From: an uncultured Nitrosotalea sp.
Lineage (GTDB): Archaea; Thermoproteota; Nitrososphaeria; Nitrososphaerales; Nitrosopumilaceae
DNA length: 6,457 nucleotides
Direction of reading: 5' to 3'
Assembly: GCA_946478655.1 (NCBI GenBank)
Contig: CAMLDG010000027.1
Span: 1 to 6,457, forward strand
The notes under the pieces are model-generated. The model searched no databases and was not told where the DNA came from. It saw only the letters and a program-made list of their open reading frames with translations. Position 1 is the stretch's first letter, and each line of letters begins with the position of its first letter. This document shows, in pieces, positions 6,093 to 6,457 of the stretch. The position numbers and the translations under genes are program-made.

Positions 6093-6457
6093 ATGACCGA
6101 ACAAAAAACTAGAACAATTTTAGGCATCTTTGCGATCCTAATGATTGTTACAACACCGATCTTGACAGCATCACATCCAGCATTTGCAGCAACATCTTCC
6201 ACTGGAATAATTGTGCCACTGTACTCTTATCCTGGAAGTTACTGGAATCAAGTAATACAAGCCAAGAATGCACATCCATCAGTACCAATTATTGCTGTAG
6301 TTAATCCTAACAATGGTCCGGGATCATCTATTGATTCAACATATGTTAGCTCAATTCAACAGCTACAATCTGCAGGAATTACTGTATTGGGATACGTGTA
6401 CACTGGCTATGGTTCCAGAAGCACAAGTTCTGCTGAAGCAGATGTACTCACATACCA
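6093..6457 (+). CDS. secreted spherulation-specific family 4 protein, 5' part only
   Basis: The first 121 residues are present and the gene runs off the window. Residues 1-33 form a signal peptide: positive start (K5, R7), hydrophobic core, and cleavage likely after AFA or AFAA. The mature part begins with GIIVPLYSYPGSYW (38-51), followed by VPIIAVVNPNNGPG (64-77), an SSIQQLQSAGITVLGYV helix-strand unit (86-102) and YTGYGSRS (103-110). These are the conserved blocks of the spherulation-specific family 4, named from a slime-mould protein and predicted to adopt a TIM-barrel, glycoside-hydrolase-like fold. The substrate is unknown; a role in modifying surface polysaccharide is a guess. Whether it carries a C-terminal anchor like the propeller protein cannot be seen here. 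The start at ATG 6093 is set by a TATA-like box and avoids the alternative ATG 6078. Confidence 0.8.
   Translation, partial: MTEQKTRTILGIFAILMIVTTPILTASHPAFAATSSTGIIVPLYSYPGSYWNQVIQAKNAHPSVPIIAVVNPNNGPGSSIDSTYVSSIQQLQSAGITVLGYVYTGYGSRSTSSAEADVLTY

Noticed and set aside
1..6457. tRNA or rRNA genes, CRISPR arrays, insertion sequences, integration sites
   Set aside because: No T-loop consensus, regularly spaced repeats, transposase motifs or terminal inverted repeats were seen on either strand.

Overview
The window looks like a stretch of chromosome from an ammonia-oxidising archaeon of the Nitrososphaerota (Thaumarchaeota). The signs are AT-rich DNA, a secreted protein ending in a PEFG-type C-terminal sorting signal, a methylmalonyl-CoA epimerase (a step of the 3-hydroxypropionate/4-hydroxybutyrate CO2-fixation cycle), a futalosine-pathway MqnE (these archaea use menaquinones), TATA boxes placed for leaderless transcripts, and a carotenoid cleavage oxygenase of the animal RPE65/BCO type. 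From memory, a 'metazoan-like' enzyme of this kind has been characterised from Candidatus Nitrosotalea devanaterra, so a Nitrosotalea-like genome is my best guess. No marker gene in the window proves the genus.

Layout: (1) 1-2100, a two-gene operon: a secreted, membrane-anchored eight-repeat Asp-box beta-propeller (43-1443), then, 18 bp on and behind a clear Shine-Dalgarno, an orotate phosphoribosyltransferase (1462-2100). (2) 2101-3836, a second unit: a TATA-like box and a 6-bp-arm palindrome lie directly before a 72-residue hydrophobic three-segment membrane protein (2204-2422), followed 7 bp later by the carotenoid oxygenase (2430-3836). (3) 3837-4340, apparently empty but holding two tiny genes: a 38-residue zinc-ribbon protein (3945-4061) and a 56-residue charged, probably coiled-coil protein (4168-4338). 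(4) 4341-4760, minus strand, methylmalonyl-CoA epimerase, whose stop codon lies 2 bp from that of the coiled-coil gene. (5) A 60-bp divergent promoter region with overlapping A/T boxes, then mqnE (4821-5918). (6) A T-rich termination region, then the 5' part of a secreted spherulation-specific family 4 protein (6093 onward), cut by the window edge.

The genes mix central metabolism (pyrimidine synthesis, carbon fixation, menaquinone synthesis) with cell-surface and apocarotenoid functions. The part most worth follow-up is the pair of a mini membrane protein and an animal-like carotenoid oxygenase behind a palindromic putative operator. A second theme is that for most genes the start codon can be fixed by a TATA box centred about 26-29 bp upstream. 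That overrules several longer ORFs which begin inside or upstream of the box.
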